A DNA stretch of 64,000 nt, from NCBI RefSeq assembly GCF_003254395.2, contig NC_037640.1:3497501-3561500 (forward strand). Reading direction: 5' to 3'. The notes beneath the pieces were generated by a model. The model did no database searches. It saw only the letters and a list, made by a program, of their open reading frames with translations, and had not been told where the DNA came from. Origin of the DNA: Apis mellifera. Taxonomy: Eukaryota; Arthropoda; Insecta; Hymenoptera; Apidae. The position numbers were made by a program, and so were the translations under genes. Shown here one piece after another: positions 62,208 to 64,000 of the stretch (position 1 is its first letter; every line of letters begins with the position of its first letter).

Positions 62208-63140
62208 AAATATGAAGGGCGATAACAGGATATTCGGTGCTTCTTCTCACGCCCTCAATGGGCATCAGAGATCATCGATAATTTAGATCGACGTCTCCAT
62301 TATTTATATTAAACTCTCGTAAAACTTTTTATCTTCAAAGGGAACAATTTTCGAGTCGATTCCTCGAAATTTCGAATTTCTTTTTTTTTTATTTTTTTTA
62401 TTTTTTTTTTTTTTTTTCAATCGATTTAATTTAGAGGAGACGCTCGTAAAATCGAGGATTTTTCTTTCGTTTATCAAAGATGGCGTGACACGCATAAGGT
62501 GTAGTCCTCGTCGTAAGGGAAGAAGAGATATTTATAAATTCGAAAGGAGACGTTGATTTTATTTCTTCTCCCCGAAAGATGAGAATCAAAGATCGTGCAA
62601 AGATCCCTTCCACGAAATCTTGAAATCCTTCTAGAAAAATGAAAAACAATGTGGAAGAAATCGTTATACGTATAATTTCAATAAACCCGCCACACGGTCG
62701 GCCATCTTGAATAAGGGGGCGAAACGACGTCGGTTCTTCGAATCGAATTTTTTTCGCGATCGTTCGATTCGCAAGAAAGGAATTTTGTTCAATGCGAAGC
62801 ATCGTTTTTTTTTCTTTTTTTTTTTTTTTTAATATCCATTCTCGAATCTTTCTTTCTTCAATTGAGATCAATCTTCGGCAACGAGAAGAAATCGCATTTG
62901 CGACGAAGAAGCGGATATGAAGGAAGAAAGAAGGCGATTTCTTTTTACAATATTGAAAGGAATTGCCAAGAAATTTCTAAGAGAACAATAATATCGAGAG
63001 AAATTCGTGAGGAAGAGAAGGAGGGGGGGAGGGGGGATGACGAGCAAGAGATAAGAAAAACGAAAGAAACCGGCGTTAAACGATTATTGATAATGATCTC
63101 GCGACGATGAGGATCGATAAAGGACCGTGAGAACGACGAT
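62208..63140. other. No gene recognised; poly-T and purine-rich tracts
   Basis: It contains T runs around 62379-62418 and 62806-62830 and a G-rich purine tract at 63019-63038. No supported exon. Confidence 0.4.
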
Positions 63141-63676
63141 GCTGACGATAATAATATTATTAATAATAATGCGATATGATATAATAATAATTATAATAAT
63201 AATATTAATAATTAATAATAATAGTTCTTATAGTCTATTATCAATTACGATTATTTAACGATTATCCGTAAAATCAAAATCCATGTAACTCTTTCTCTTT
63301 TTCTCACTCATTCTCTCACTCACTCATTCATTCATTTATTCACTCTGTCTCTTTCTTTCCATATATATATATAAAACGATCTTTAATTTCCTCCTAAAAT
63401 TGAGGCGCGGAGGGGGGTGAAAGGAATATTATAGGTATAGGTCTATCCTTTGATCGGGATAACAGGTATAATACTATCAATTAATTAATATCATCTCATA
63501 GTAATAATAATAATAATGATAATAAAAATAATAAGAATAATAATAATAATAATTGTAATAATGATAGGGTATAATGGTGTTAGTGTACATATATACTACA
63601 TATATAATAATATATATATATGTATATATCCCGTACGATTTCACGATGCTATGTACAATTCGCAGTCTCGAAATAT

Positions 63677-63707
<31 letters not shown>

Positions 63708-64000
63708 CCCCTCACGAAGATTGATAGATCGAATGAATGACGATGCAACAAGAGTGAGTATGTCTATGCGGTATACGTATGTGTATAATATGTACATGCG
63801 TGCATGGATGTACTGCTCTAATGTGCATAAAGTGATAATCAATGTGCGAACGATTGACATTATAGCGCGTGTTCGTCGTGTGCTCTTCATTCGCATGTGT
63901 ATGTGTGTGTGTATATATAGCGCATATACATATACAAACATATGTATATACTTATATATACGGATATAATATGCATATATATATATATATATATATATAT
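63141..64000 (+). repeat. Simple-repeat-rich end of the window
   Basis: AAT/ATA trinucleotide runs (63145-63225 and 63500-63560), CACT/CATT units near 63305-63350, a TA tract near 63362, CT/TTTC tracts, then TA/TG dinucleotides. The last ~28 bases are a pure (AT)n run that continues past the edge. Confidence 0.85.

Noticed and set aside
63440..63475. GGGATAACAG, resembling a conserved large-subunit rRNA block
   Set aside because: Only about 10 bases match; flanks do not resemble rRNA or mitochondrial DNA.

Overview
The window is nuclear DNA from an insect, most likely a bee (Apis-like). The reasons are the AT-rich but CpG-replete background, many short microsatellites and poly-T runs, long introns with clean GT-AG boundaries, and two recognisable animal gene families. 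No prokaryotic operons, rRNA or tRNA genes, CRISPR arrays or intact autonomous transposons were seen. The long open frames across non-coding stretches are mostly low-complexity artefacts.

Left half (1-31.0 kb, minus strand): one complete arrestin coding sequence in nine exons, read from 30987 down to 228. All exon phases join without a break, giving a 530-residue protein. It has a 75-residue N-terminal extension, both arrestin lobes and a 75-residue acidic/lysine-rich tail. Two very long introns (13.2 kb and 10.2 kb) hold most of the sequence. They contain one copy of a ~740-bp dispersed repeat, paired octamer (POU-type) sites and a G-quadruplex-type tract.

Middle (31.0-53.0 kb): about 22 kb with no coding exon I can defend. 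It holds the second copy of the ~740-bp repeat (~98% identical), a ~200-bp AT-rich tandem duplication carrying perfect 23-bp inverted repeats, two CpG-rich palindromic segments, a possible promoter/first exon near 40.0-40.34 kb, a perfect GTCACGTGAC E-box at 44.36 kb and a 66-bp (AG)n microsatellite.

Right part (51.2-57.8 kb, plus strand): an AT-rich, CpG-poor block carrying the last two coding exons of a janus-A / phosphohistidine phosphatase (PHPT1) gene. Its upstream exons, including the catalytic histidine, were not found. About 1 kb further on come what look like three non-coding 5' exons of an unidentified plus-strand gene, whose coding part must lie beyond the window. Between the two genes is a ~93-bp tandem duplication that doubles a dCTCF-like motif. 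The last 6 kb is CpG-rich again and ends in simple repeats; it probably lies in the first long intron of the unidentified gene.

The genes do not form a pathway. Arrestin belongs to GPCR desensitisation and trafficking, and janus-A/PHPT1 is a protein-histidine phosphatase. The contrast in CpG density between the arrestin block and the janus-A block fits the known split of bee genes into CpG-rich (little methylated, tissue-restricted) and CpG-poor (germline-methylated, housekeeping) classes.
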